Shown here piece by piece: positions 49,897-62,349 of a stretch of DNA of 64,000 nt. The notes under the pieces were generated by a model. The model was given only the letters and a program-made list of their open reading frames with translations. It had not been told where the DNA came from and searched no databases. The position numbers were made by a program, and so were the translations under genes. Each line of letters opens with the position of its first letter. Within the stretch, counting starts at the first letter, position 1. The stretch comes from Bolinopsis microptera (Eukaryota; Ctenophora; Tentaculata; Lobata; Bolinopsidae), in the NCBI RefSeq assembly GCF_026151205.1, contig NC_087075.1, positions 8,669,303-8,733,302 on the forward strand, given 5' to 3'.

Positions 49897-50017
49897 GCTT
49901 TTATATCTTTTTCATCTTTCGCAATACAATAATATTTTAAAAGACATATCATGACTTTAACAATAGACAAGTCTATCGCGAAACCGATAAGCTAAATCAC
50001 AAGGCAAAGTCACGCTG
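49897..50017 (-). promoter_or_regulatory. Receptor C promoter: TATA box and shared motif
   Basis: GATATAAAAGC (minus, 49907-49897) about 55 bp upstream of the start codon; CAGCGTGAC (minus, 50017-50009) about 165 bp upstream. The upstream flank (50080-50170) also resembles the receptor A flank (35880-35960). Confidence 0.55.
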
Positions 50018-51235
50018 CCATTTTAAAAATACGGTGCATACTGCATCTACAGTAGCTATTTTTATATCGCCACAATCGGTATCAATCAGGAATTAGCCTA
50101 CCGTATAATACATAAGCATATTCTACGTTCAATTTGTCAAGCTGTTGCTCATATCAGCACTGACTTGTCAAAGCTTGCATACTCGACCGTACGCAGTCAT
50201 GTTTAAAAGAACCCTGCTAACAAATTTATCATTCAAAATAGGGTCGCCCATTGTATTATTTTTGTTTGCACTTACTAAACCCATACAAATCCAAGAGTAG
50301 GGAGCTTGTAGATATTTAATTATCAAGCAATAAAGGTATGCTAGATTCATCTTGTCTGCATCATTGACTAATGATGATTTTTACAATACATCTCCCGCAT
50401 GACTCAAAATCAGCAAGTTCTTTTTTTTTTTAAACGTTAAATATTAATTAGCAAACTGACTGCATACGTCAGTATTTTCAGGTAGGGTACCACTATACCT
50501 GCCAATTTGGAATAAAACTTAGATTAAACGAACCAATAGAGTTGTTCCTATTTTCTATAAAGCAAGGTTTCTGGCTAAAGAATATCCAAAGAGTTAAACA
50601 ATAGATTGATGTCATTCCAAAAGAGTGACCTTGTTTGCTGGTAGTGGTAGATATTGCATATTTGAAGTTACTGGATCGTTATCGGATTACTGTAAGCCAC
50701 ATATTAAGCAACGTTTTCGTTATGTTTCATTGTATAATTAACTACTCAATACGCTATAATTTCAATAATTCCATTTATACTTGCGACAAAGTTTGAAAAG
50801 AAGCTTGTATTTCTAGAAAGAATTGGGTTTATGCAGAATAACCTACCATAATCGTTTATGGATTCCGTACATGGTGTACCACATTTGGTTGTGTGCAGCC
50901 CGTAAAAAATCTTTTCTTTGCCACGAGTTTCAGCGTCCTACCCTAACTTTGGATATATGTTCAACTGGAGCACAAACTCGAAGGAAAACACATGTTCCAC
51001 CTTACCGACGGATCAGAATCACGTGCCACCTACTGCATCAATAATTGATGGTTTGCAAGACATGGTTTGTTAACCTTTTCACGTTCGTGTTAACATGCCC
51101 TGCACATTGGACAGTGTTGTTTCCCCCAGCTGAGAGCACGCTAGAAAAGGAGTATTTACTACTGTGCCACAAACAGTGCTGCTCCAAAGAGAGTCTGTAG
51201 GGTTCCCCTTACCCCATATTATATATTAGGATCGA

Positions 51236-51411
51236 GATATTACCATTATTAGGATATTACCATTATTAGGATATTACCATTATAAGAATATTACCATTAT
51301 TAGGATATTACCATTATTAGGATATTACCATTATAAGGATATTACCATTATTAGGATATTACCATTATTATGATATTACCATTATTAGGATATTACCATT
51401 ATTAGGATTAT
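51236..51411. repeat. 17-bp tandem array
   Basis: About ten copies of GATATTACCATTATTAG with small variants. The surrounding 50018-51810 shows no gene that I can support. Confidence 0.9.
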
Positions 51412-51822
51412 ATTGCCATTATATTGTAATCGAATACGTCATATTACAGAATTTTATTCAAGACAATGATAAGGAGGTGAAAAATAAGGAGGTTTCCACT
51501 CTTTTTGATAGTCAATGTTGATTGTTGAGGAAGTCTTGGTTTTCAATCTTTACAAAAGTTCACTCACCTCTACGCCACGTTGAGGGGAATTCAAATAGAA
51601 GAAGAATTACCAAGAGTCTGGCAAGATGACCATAATTTTCCAGCAGTTTTGGCTAGGATTAAATTCAAAATCAAGTTTAAAAGTTTCAATACTTAAATGA
51701 AACACAGTAGTTGAAGGATTATAAAATTTTATTTCGTAGATAAAAGCATCATTTACCTCGATTCAGTAATCAACTCAACTGATCAACTATAACATTATAA
51801 CATTATTTCAGTTCAGTTCATG

Positions 51823-54800
51823 GGGGGGGGGGGGGGGGGGGTCCAACCCGATGTCCGATATGAGGGTTGATGAGGCCAAAATCGGAATCGGAAAAATCGG
51901 AAAATTGAGAAATTTACAGAATCGATCTCTGAAACCTCTCAGAAGTGATATAATTCAACCAGAACCCCTACATATGCTATATTGTTATGAGAAAACGATC
52001 CAATTGGACATTCCAATAGTATGTTTTATGTGTTTTTCCACTGCAGGGGCGCTAGTATGCTCACTACTAGTTGGAGTTGTCATGTACTCCCAGACCCGAG
52101 TGCTTTGGCCTTTTGACGTGAGATCGATTGTTTCTGCTCATTAATTTTATCCCTGTTACTTGTTATTATGTATTAGTACAACACAGCAACACTAGGTACC
52201 GGGTTATATTTTGTGGTCCGGTCTTTAAACATACCATAATATCACTAGTACACTGCACCTTAAATGTATAGTCAAGTACATTTGTATCGTAACACATGCT
52301 TGGCTGGGGGATCATGTGTTGTGTCCGTTCGGTACCCTATATTTTCAAAACGGACAAAAAGTAGGGCGAACAAAAACGGACAAAAACAGACAAAACATTT
52401 ACATGTCCTCCTCCTCCTCCCTAGTCTTCGTCCTCCTTCTCATCAGTCCTCCTCCTCCTCCAGAGTCCTTCTCCTCCTCAGTTCTCTTCAGTCCTCTTCC
52501 TGACTCCTCGTCCTCGTCCTTCTCCTCAGTCCTCCTCACCCTGCTCCTCAGTCCCCTCCTCCTCCTCAGTCCTACTCCCAGTCCTCCTCCTCATCCTTCT
52601 CCTCCTCCTCCTCCTCATTTCTCCTCCTCATCCTCCTCATCCTTCTCCTCCCAATCAGTCCTACTGAGTCCTCCTCATAGTCGTCGTCCTCCTCCTGAGT
52701 CCTCCTCCTCATCCTCCTCCACCTCCTGAGTCCTCCTTCTGAGTCCTCCTCCTCATCCTCCTCCTCAGTCATCCTCCTCTTCCTCCTCAGTCCTCCCCAG
52801 TCCTCCTCCTCCTCATCCTCCTCCTTCTCCTCCTCATCAGTCCTCATCCTCTGTCCTCCTCATAATCGTCCTCGTCCTCATCCTCATCCTTAGTCCTCGT
52901 CCTCCTTACCCTCCTCCTCAGTCCTCCCCAGTCCTCCTCCTCATTCTCCTCCTTCTCCTCCTCCTAGCCTCATCCTCCTCCTCCTTCTCCGCTTTCTTCT
53001 TCTCCTAATCAGTCCTCCTCGTCCTTAGTCCTCGTCCTCGTCCTCGTCAGTCTTCCTCCTCAGTCCTCGTCCTCATCATCCTCCTCGTCCTCCTCAACAG
53101 TCCTCCTCCTCCTTCTCCTCATCAGTCCTCATCCTCAGTCCTACACTAGTCGTCCTCGTCCTTAGTCCTTGTCCTCCTCCTCTTCCTCCTCCTGAGTCTT
53201 CCTCCTCCTCCTGATCAGTCCTCCTCCTCCTCTTCAGTCCTCCTCCTGAGTCCTCCTCATCCACCTTCTGAGTCCTCCTCCTGAGTCCTCCTCCTCCTCC
53301 TCATTCTCCTCCTTATCCTCCTCCTCCTCAGTCCTCCTCCTTTTCCTCTTCCTTCTCCTCCTAATCAGTCCTCTTCTTTAGCCCTCGTTATCATCCTCCT
53401 AGTCCTCGTCCTTAGTCCTCGTCCTCATCCTTCTCGTCCTCCTTCTCCTCCTCATCAGTCCTCATCCTCTGTCCTCCTCATAATCGTCCTCGTCCTCATC
53501 CTCATCCTCATCCAGTTAGTCCTCCTCCTCCTTATCCTCCTCCTCAGTCCTCCCCAAGTCCTCCTCCTCATTCTCCTCCTTCTCCTCATCCTTGCCTCAT
53601 CCTCCTCCTCCTTCTCCGCTTTCTTCTTCTCCTAATCAGTCTTCCTCCTCCTCCTACTCCTAAGTCCTCCTCCTCAGTCCTTCCCCAGTCCTCCTCCTCA
53701 TCAGTCCTTCCCCGGTCCTCCTTCTCCTCCTCCTCATTCTCAGTCCTCCTCCTCATCATCCTACTCAGTCCTCCCCCAGTCATCCTCCTCCTCAGTCCTC
53801 CCCAAGTCCTCCTCTTCCTCAGTCCTCCCCCAGTCCTCCTTCTCCTTATCCTCATCCTCAGTCCTCCTCCTCAGTCCTCCTCCTCCTTCTCCTTCTTATC
53901 AGTCCTCTTCCTCAGTCCTCCTCCTCGTCCTCGCTCTCGTCATCCTCCTCAGTCCTCCTCGTCCTTAGTCCTCGCGTCCTCTTAGTCCTCCTCCTCCTCC
54001 TGAGTCCTCCTCCTCCTCCTCCTCGTCAGTCCTCCTCCTCCTCCTCCTCGTCAGTCCTCCTCCTCCTCCTGATTCCTCCTCCTTATCCTCCTCCACCTCC
54101 TGAGTCCTCCTCCTGAGTCATCCTCCTCCTCCACATTCTCCTCCTTATCCTCCTCCTCCTCAGTCCTCCTCATGCTCCTCTTCATTCTCCTCCTTATCCT
54201 CCTTATCCTCCTCAGTCCTCTTCCTCATCCTCCTCTTCCTTCTTCTCCTAATCAGTCTTCCTCCTCAGTCCTCCTCCTCCTCTTCATGAGTCTCATCCTC
54301 CTCATCATTCTCCTTAGTCCTCCTCCTCCTCCTCAGTCCTACTCTTCAGTCCTCCTCCTCCTCCTCATCAGTTTACACAATTTATTGTACTTACTAAAAT
54401 GTTTTTAAACGCATTTGAGTCTGTAACATATTGACATGTTACTGTTACTGACTCAAAATGTGCTCGAGAATTTTTTTGTTAACAGAGTTTTACTCTCCAG
54501 TACTATGGAAAAGTTCAAGAATCAATAGTTCCCACAGTCAGACAACGAATGAGTGTGGAAAAGTTGTTACATGATAAATAAAGATTTTGATGAATAAAGT
54601 GATTTTCATCTCTTTTAATGTTATTTAAAATTGTGTAGACTATTCTTTGTATCTAACTGAGGATTGGAAGTTTGAGAAAGGACCATGGTCAATGGTCATT
54701 AACCGTGCTACCCATTTCTGCAGATAGCCTGTTACAAATTGTGGAGACAATTTAAATCAAAAGTTACTAAAGCGTTCCCTATTTGTTACGATTGTTATTA

Positions 54801-55109
54801 CCAACCGTACCTCTTTCAAATGTGGACCGGGGTGGATGTTTCTGTCAAACAAGAGTTGATACGACAGTGTGTCGTTTTTCGGACGGAACGATTCTTGTTT
54901 GGAACTAGAAACCATTTTGGGGTTCTGGGACCACCACCAATCGATTTCTTGTCATATTTAAGTACAGAAATAGCTACCTATATCGCCTAGAAACCTCAGA
55001 GGAAAGATTTAAATTTTCCCGATTTTCCCGATATGAGGGTTGATGAGGCCAAAATCGGGATCGGAATTGATCGGAAAAATCGGGTTGGACCCCCCCCCCC
55101 CCCCCCCTC
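51823..55109. mobile_element. 3.3-kb element with G-tract terminal inverted repeats
   Basis: The left end is about 20 G then TCCAACCCGAT; the right end ATCGGGTTGGA then about 18 C. CAGTTCATG (51814-51822 and 55110-55118) is repeated on both sides, a 9- to 10-bp target duplication as in Mutator-like elements. A second block (ATATGAGGGTTGATGAGGCC) occurs near both ends in direct orientation. No transposase seen; an 83-residue ORF (54739-54990) is unrecognised. The middle is a pyrimidine-rich array. Confidence 0.8.
52399..54372. repeat. 2-kb CTC/TCC pyrimidine-rich satellite
   Basis: Nearly 2 kb of CTCCTC, CAGTCCTC and GTCCTCGTC words with almost no purine runs on the plus strand; no exact long unit. 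ORFs on either strand here are low-complexity by-products. Confidence 0.97.
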
Positions 55110-55694
55110 CAGTTCATGGCCATTCACTCCGATGTGCCTTCCTTTAACTTTACCTTAAATTAATGTTCAATGTGTATGCTATCATATTAAACAGCGATCC
55201 TTTTAAATCTTTTTGTAAACACAAGAGATCTTAAATAAAAGCACAAATTGAAATGAACAAACGGAAAAGTCTTTCAAACAACAATATCGCCTAAAAACTT
55301 TGTTTTTCAAAAAATGCAAACAAATTTTAAAACCCAAAAATGATTACCAAGTTTTAGCGATGACAATTGAGATGAAATAGATTAATCGTCAATGCACTTT
55401 TAAAATATTTTCCGGTAGATCAATAGTCATGATACCAAAGCGTATAGTAGGTGAATCTCAATAAACTGTGGTATATGAGTGGTTTATTATGACAGTTAGT
55501 TTTTATTTACTTAGAGGGCACTGCAATGTGATACTGATGGTCTATATTACAATAATATCTTGGCTGTTGAGTGCTACGGGCGATAATGAGCACGAGCACG
55601 GAACTAAGCCAAGGTATCATTTGTTATAATTTTTTCCGGTTCTGGATGAAACAATGTGTAATGTGATAGGTGCGCTGATACAATAAAGTGTGTA

Positions 55695-56029
55695 ATATTT
55701 GACCAAAACCCACAATCATGGGTAGAGTGAACCGCTGCCAGTGCCTCTCTTTTCCAAACAAAAGGAAATGATATTAATTTGAGGAACCGTCCGCAAATGC
55801 AAATTGATACCGAGAATGAAATCGGTCGCTCGCTTTTCCCACTCAATAACCTTTATTACAATTCGTAAGCCGTGAATTCGAATGGGAAAAGCGAGCGACC
55901 GATTTCATTCTCGGTATCAATTTGCATTTGCGGACGGTTCCTCAAATTAATATCATTTTCTTTTGTTTGGAAAAGAGAGGCACTGGCAGCGGTTCACTCT
56001 ACCCATGATTGTGGGTTTTGGTCAAATAT
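55695..56029. mobile_element. Foldback (large hairpin) element
   Basis: Arms 55695-55844 and 55880-56029 are inverted copies of about 150 bp with very few mismatches (for example one inside AAACAAAAGGAAATG), separated by a 35-bp spacer. It would form a long hairpin. No coding capacity and no clear target duplication. 56030-57700 otherwise shows no gene. Confidence 0.9.
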
Positions 56030-57712
56030 CATCTCTTTTTGATTATAATGTCAGGATAATTTACACAGTCAAAACTTCATTAATAAAGAGGTAATTTCAA
56101 CGATTTCGAAATTTTACCTTTGAAAACATTTCCTTGTGTTTAGGTAGGTATATCTGTTGATAAAAGACTGAATATGGCACTTTTTACTCATTCAAGTTGG
56201 CATTTAATTCATATATAATGCCATTTAAATATCGTGGGAAAGCAGAATTTATTCGAAATCACGAATGATCAAAATTCTCACCTTTCGCACGTGCAAACTT
56301 TGAGCGGACGTTGCGTGCGCATACAATATTGAATCACCGTAAATTTTTGCATAGTGGTATTTTATATATAGTTTGATAAGCATGCAAAGTTTTAGAAGAT
56401 TTCAAAAAGAACTTGAATCACAACGGGACTCCAAAGTTGATAAAAATCGTGAAAATAACGATTTTCAGTGATTTTAGCTATTTTGAATCAATTTAGGCGT
56501 GTCCCCACGTGTGCAACTTTTTGATTTTTAACTTTAAAACTAGCCTATAACACAATTTAGACCTTTAGGAAGCAAAATTGAGCTCCACAACCCAAGGGAT
56601 AGCCCAACACCAGAGAATACTAATTCACAACTTTTGTGTTTTTATAAAATTATTCTTCAAAAAAGCACTAACTTCAATAGCGAATATCTTTATGAAGGAG
56701 CAAGGTAGGAAACTTTTCCGGTAGATTTTCAGAATGCTTGAACAATTATCTAAGGTGAAAATGTCCTCAGATTTTGAATAAAATTACTCTTTAATGGTGT
56801 AAAATCGATTTGAAAAGTTGTTATTTTGTTAAAAATCAAGTTTTGAAAACACTTAACTTGATGACGTCATCAAGTGATGATGATGACGTTAAATTATTTT
56901 TCGATATAATGTAAACTAAAGTTTAAACGATTATCTTTAAAACCTGTGGTTCGAAATGACTGTATCTTTTATACTTTTGAATCTACGGACACTTAAATGT
57001 AGGCTACAATTGACTTCCAAAGCGTCTATATATACATATATACATATATATACTTCACGACAATCTGTTGTAAAACAGGGGTTCCAGAAAACCCACTTTC
57101 TGATACTCCTGAAACATGTAATTTTTTTACAGTCGATTTGGACAAGGTCTAGACGCCCTGCAAAGTTTCAGATCTCTAACTCAATTTTAACATGGTCTTT
57201 AAGGCACCTGAATATGGCGATTTTGGGTTTTTTACCTAATTTCGTATAACATGCTGGCGCGTATTTTGCGCAAATTTCTTAAAAACCTCCACATAACTAT
57301 TTCTTATTCCTGTCATCTTTAACATTGAATTAGAATGTTTTGAACTTAAATATACCTGCTGAACTACTTTCGATGAATCTTAATGCCTGGAAAACAATAA
57401 AGGGGATATAATAGTATAGGGGGTAAATAGTGTTGTGAATATAAGGGCAACGGTTATGCTTGCCAGCATTGTGATATAGTGCGCAACTGTTATTAATTTT
57501 GAAACTTCCCGCAAGCCAGTCTGAGGTGACTCGCAGTCTGTCCTCATAATACTCTGGCAACCCTTACGACTTTTCGGGAAATAATTCCCGGAAAATATTA
57601 TAAAGATTAAACTATTAAAGAGCATCATCCTCATTCCTCCAGTATCGATTCTTCTGAGGACACTAAAAGAGTATGTTTCCAAAAATCTTGTGTTCAGCAT
57701 GATTTTAAAAGT

Positions 57713-60700
57713 TCATTTCGGTTCAGGAGCAATTTCAACTACCATTTTATTAACAGTGGGCTCCATTTCTTGTAGTTCTATGCCTGGATCTACATCGGCA
57801 TTTGAATTGTCTTGAACTTTATTCGATCGTCTTAACTTGATGAGCAACAACAGCTTCATCATACCTGTTTTTATTTTGGAGTATATGATTGAATAAATGA
57901 ATGTTTCCAAAGAACGATCATAAAGGATAGGATTTATGACAGAGTTTATTGGAAGGACTAAGATTGAGAAAAAGGAGTACCATTCTGTCGCATCCAAAAT
58001 ATCTAAATAATGAAAGCAGCAGACTACAATAAATGGTACCCAACACACAAAATCAGTGAGAGTAATCCAGATGGTTATTCGATGAAGTTTAGCGTTCATT
58101 TTCTTAGCTGTTTTGTCCGTGTTTTTCATGGCGACTCCTTCGGCTGATTTTCTAGTTTTTATCACTATCACACAGAGTAAAACAAAAACAAATATTCCTT
58201 GGGGGTCATCCTTTCTCACAAAGTACTTAAACAAGCAGACAGCATCGTTGCCGTAAAATGACTGGCGCTTGTATGGAATTCCGCCATAATCATGTGAAAA
58301 CATGGGCTTAATCAAAGTGTCAATCTGTGCCCATTTCAGGTCATCCATCCTTATCCTGCCATAGTATTCATGCAGTATTGACTGAAGAACTTTTTTGTTA
58401 GGACATCCATGAAATAAAGTATTTGATGCTTCAAACCTTATTCCGTTGACAAAGAATTCTTCCAGGCCTTTCACAAGAGGCGTCAACGAGATTGCCAGAG
58501 AGGCTGTTATTATCATGACAACCATACCCGCTAACTTCTTCAAGCTTGCTTTTGTTACACTTTTTGGAACCACAAAATCATTTTTAATCCCTGACAACCT
58601 AAGTAAACTCAAGAGGGTCATGGAAAACAACGAAATATGTGAAGCTGTTGTACTTATGGCACCAAGAGCAACACAAGTGTCACTCGAAATCCAGTCTAAG
58701 TGTTCAATGCAGTATTTTGAGCCATAGTAGCTGTCATAGAAGACGATGACACTGATATACAATCCCATTAGTAAGTCTCCTGAACTTATCACAGCGATCA
58801 AACCATTATTCAACAGTGCTGGTTCTGATTTGCATTTCGAAATGGTTGAAATGTTATTGAATAATGATATTCCGTTTAAAAGGATCGCTAAAATCCCAAC
58901 AACCCACGCGACAATCCGAATAAAATAGCTCCCAATTAGTCTCTGTCCACAAATATCATTACATTCATCTGACATGTCAGAGCAGTGAATAATTCCATCA
59001 CACTTTTGCGTTATTGGCAGATATTCTTTAGATATTTCACATTGATAATGGTTGAAGCAAGAAGATTCATCCGAAGAATCCCCACAATCATCAACCAGGT
59101 TGCATATTTTATCATATGTGAGACATTTGTTATTTTCACATCGAAACAGGTCATCACCGAGTTCACCTGTCCTGTGATCTCTGAGCAAGAAAGTAAGTTC
59201 ACCATTACTGCCTTTAGTAAACACTCTTTCGTTTTCAAATTGTCCTGGGCATGAGTTCCATAATAATTGCCTGGTGAGGGGACATAGTGAGTTATTGCTA
59301 CATAGACCAAGACAACTTTGAAAAACATAGTGCTCTCCATAAACGTGTCTACAATCGATCATGGCATCTGGCACCATGATTTCGGAATTTTGTTTGTTTC
59401 TGCCGAAAATGTTCTTCGATTTGAAAATGATTTCAGGAGAACATGTACTATTTTTTAAATACTCAACATCTTTCAATCCCTTGAGACAATAGGAAAGCCT
59501 CACTCTGCCTATTTCATCTCTTAGAGCTGTAGTGACCGGTGTGATTGTTTCCCTCGACAAGAAGCAGATTTTGTTTTCATTATGACAAGATTCTTTTTTA
59601 TCGCATAGGTTAGCAAACTCAATAAACTGTTGGTCGATGTTATAGCACAGAAATACTTCCTTACAATGACTGTTATATCTGACATATCGAGCTGTAACTC
59701 CCTGTCCACAGGTAGGCCAATTGTCTACTTCATCTTCACCATCCAGGCAATCATTGATCCCATCACCAACCCATTTCAGCGGAAATGGAATCTTATCTTG
59801 AAATGCTGTCAGTAAATACCTCCGATGGAATTTTTTGTTGGTCATGTGATGACATTGTTCATCTAATTCGTCACTGGAGTCCTCGCAGTTCGCCTCACCA
59901 TTACACATATAATGTTTGTGAATGAAGCAAGACAAACTGATCTGAACGCAGGCTTTATCAAGTCCATCATCACAAATTTGAGGGATCTTTGGTGGTTCAC
60001 TATGAGAAAATCCAGACCCGCTATTACAGATAATCTGTTTGGCAATGGACGACAAGAAGCCTTTTACTGGGCAAATAACACCAATTTTTGAAGGGTCCGA
60101 GCAGTTTGTTTGATCTATGTAATCATCACAAAAATGTAAAGGCTCCACAGCTGTACTGATTTGTGAACGTTTAAATCTGGCAGCACACCTGGACACATTG
60201 TAAAGGGGCTCAATCATTTCTGTGCGTAGATTGAAGCAGGTTGTAGAATTTTCATTAATTGAGCAATCTATATGAATATAATCGGGTTTCACCAAACAGT
60301 CGTTAATTTTCCGACAAAGAAAATAGGGGGGCAAGTATTCTCCAGATTTACACCAAACACCATAATTGTACCCGTTACAAACGCTCTCATCTTCACAATT
60401 CACAGAATCACTTCGACACACCGAATTACACGTGTCGGAATTGTAACTCCCTGTACAAAACCTCTCATCTAAATCTGTGTTGAGACAGTCATTTTTACCA
60501 TCACAAACACTGAAATGAAAACCAAAGAATCCATTGAAGTTGAAATCTGGAATGTGGAAATATCGGTCCTTATTTAAACAAAAATATCCGCACGGGTGAT
60601 CACCTGAAAAAATAATATATTTTAAAAACACGATTGATCTAATATTCAAGAAAATCTACAAATTCATCCCGGTATATTATATTTTAGTGCAATTTTTCTC

Positions 60701-62281
60701 AACCGGATTTGTTCGCATATACTAAAACACTATAATTTAGTTCGTACGAGGATTTAGATGGTTGTTCATAGTATCTGCACCAGACGCCATAGAATTTCCT
60801 AAGTTTAAATTGATTCCTCCGCTGATACCGCAAGCTTGGTAGAAGTGGGGATCACCTTCACAGAGAACATCAACTGTGGCAAGAAAGCCCCTGAAAATGA
60901 TATATATTTAGTCAATTCAATGCATTGCGTGCAGAGGCAACATATATGTGCGGTAAAAAGTTTCAAATAGGGCGATTCCGCACTTTACTTGATTTAAATA
61001 TTTTGCGTGCGCCACATTTGCAGCCTTTATGTACTCTAAGGTTAGATTATTCGATGCATATCGAGATTGTGGAAATTTTGTCAAAGTAGTACAGTTTTGA
61101 CTTTTGAGACTCTCTCCAGCTTTTATCTACTTTAATAGATAAATACTAGGTGTCCCAAAAAGGCTATTAGTGATCAGTGTTAATTACTCAAGAACGGTTT
61201 GAGAACTTCATTTTTATTTACAGGGTATGACCTCCGGAGTCCTAGAAAAATATTTCAAACCTCGAGCTCACTTGAGTAGGGTGTGCCAGCCTCATGACAA
61301 TTTTTTACAAATAGTCTGATATCTTGATAGAGGATCGTGCGTTGCTAAGCTTGTATAACCATGACCACCTCATTTCCTTGAAAACCTCACATGAATCTTG
61401 TCATGTAATGAACAATTTATTGCGGGTGTCATGTGCTGATTCGGTGCTAGATCGGCTCTAACATAGCTACTGACTTGTTGGCATGCAGCTGAGTACCGGG
61501 CACCTAATCAGTAAATGAAGTGATCAGCTGATCCCAAGAGCTGATAAGATCAAGCAGCTTCTGAATGAGTTAGAGCCTTGAAATGTTTTGGGAGTCGATT
61601 CGCGGTTTAAAATTCTTTACACTGAACCAATTTTAAACAAAAAATGTGTTAGCATCAGTTCCATAAGCTCTTTAAGAAATCCAATCAGTGCATATCTAGC
61701 ACAAAAGAGAATGGGCCAAATAAGCAGGTTTTTTAGGACATCCAGTATTTAGTTATCTTGAGCAAAGTTATTCGAAAATAGAAGTGCCAAATGATGCAGA
61801 TTTTGCCGCCAACTCGGTGTTTTTCTTTCAAAGAGGACAAAAATGCCGTCACTTCTGATATAATATTAATAATAAACTTTTGCCCTATTTAGATAGGGCA
61901 CTGACCTGCCGAATTGCAAATGCACAATGTTATACATCTGGGTAGAGTTGACACAACTGTAGGTTCTATTATCCATCAGTCCCTCGCGTAGCCGCGGCGG
62001 TCTATCACAAACGTATTTTAGGAAACCTCCTACTTCCCTGATCTTGCACTCACCTGAAGTTAACTTATTAAACATTTTGAATTTTGAACCATATTCCATA
62101 ACCTGAATAATGAATCTGTAATATACAAGATTACTTTTATTCGAATGTTCAAAAAGTTACCAGCATTTGAACCGGAGCTGGAACCAGGGCCATATCTTGC
62201 TTTTTTCGGAGGATATGGATTGTCTTGCGACGAAATAATATCATATAAAACGATGATAGCAAGTGGCAAAAAAATCCGCAT
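57713..62281 (-). CDS. Receptor D: LDLa GPCR paralog with TM5 deletion and truncated tail
   Basis: Exons 62161-62281 (signal peptide, MRIFLPLAIIVLYDII), 61906-62053 (Cys module), 60748-60890 (VLCEGDPHFYQACGISG) and 57713-60603; phases 1, 2, 1; 1100 residues. LDLa region and most of the 7TM are very close to receptor C. However, after FVFVLLC the reading jumps to VIVIKTRKS: 42 bases in frame are missing compared with A, B and C, which removes most of TM5. The tail stops after EIAPEPK, about 27 residues earlier than in A; a decayed remnant of the lost end (SSEESILEE-like) is visible near 57630-57665. It may be a non-signalling or dying paralog. The first Cys module lacks one Asp (CEGD instead of CEDD). 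Confidence 0.88.
60932..60985. mobile_element. Single end of a hAT-type MITE
   Basis: CAGAGGCAACATATATGTGC followed by GGTAAAAAG closely resembles the left end of the element at 41585-42657. No second end found; it lies in receptor D intron 2. Confidence 0.6.
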
Positions 62282-62349
62282 TTGAATTTGCAAAAATGTA
62301 GGATTTGTTATAAGAAAATGAATAATTTTTCTGGGTCAACCTGGCCTTG

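Noticed and set aside
52316..54408. Ser/Leu/Pro-rich and Glu/Arg-rich ORFs
   Set aside because: Products of the pyrimidine satellite on both strands.
61140..61330. Possible mariner-like end (GGTGTCCCAAAAA)
   Set aside because: No matching second end and no transposase similarity seen nearby.
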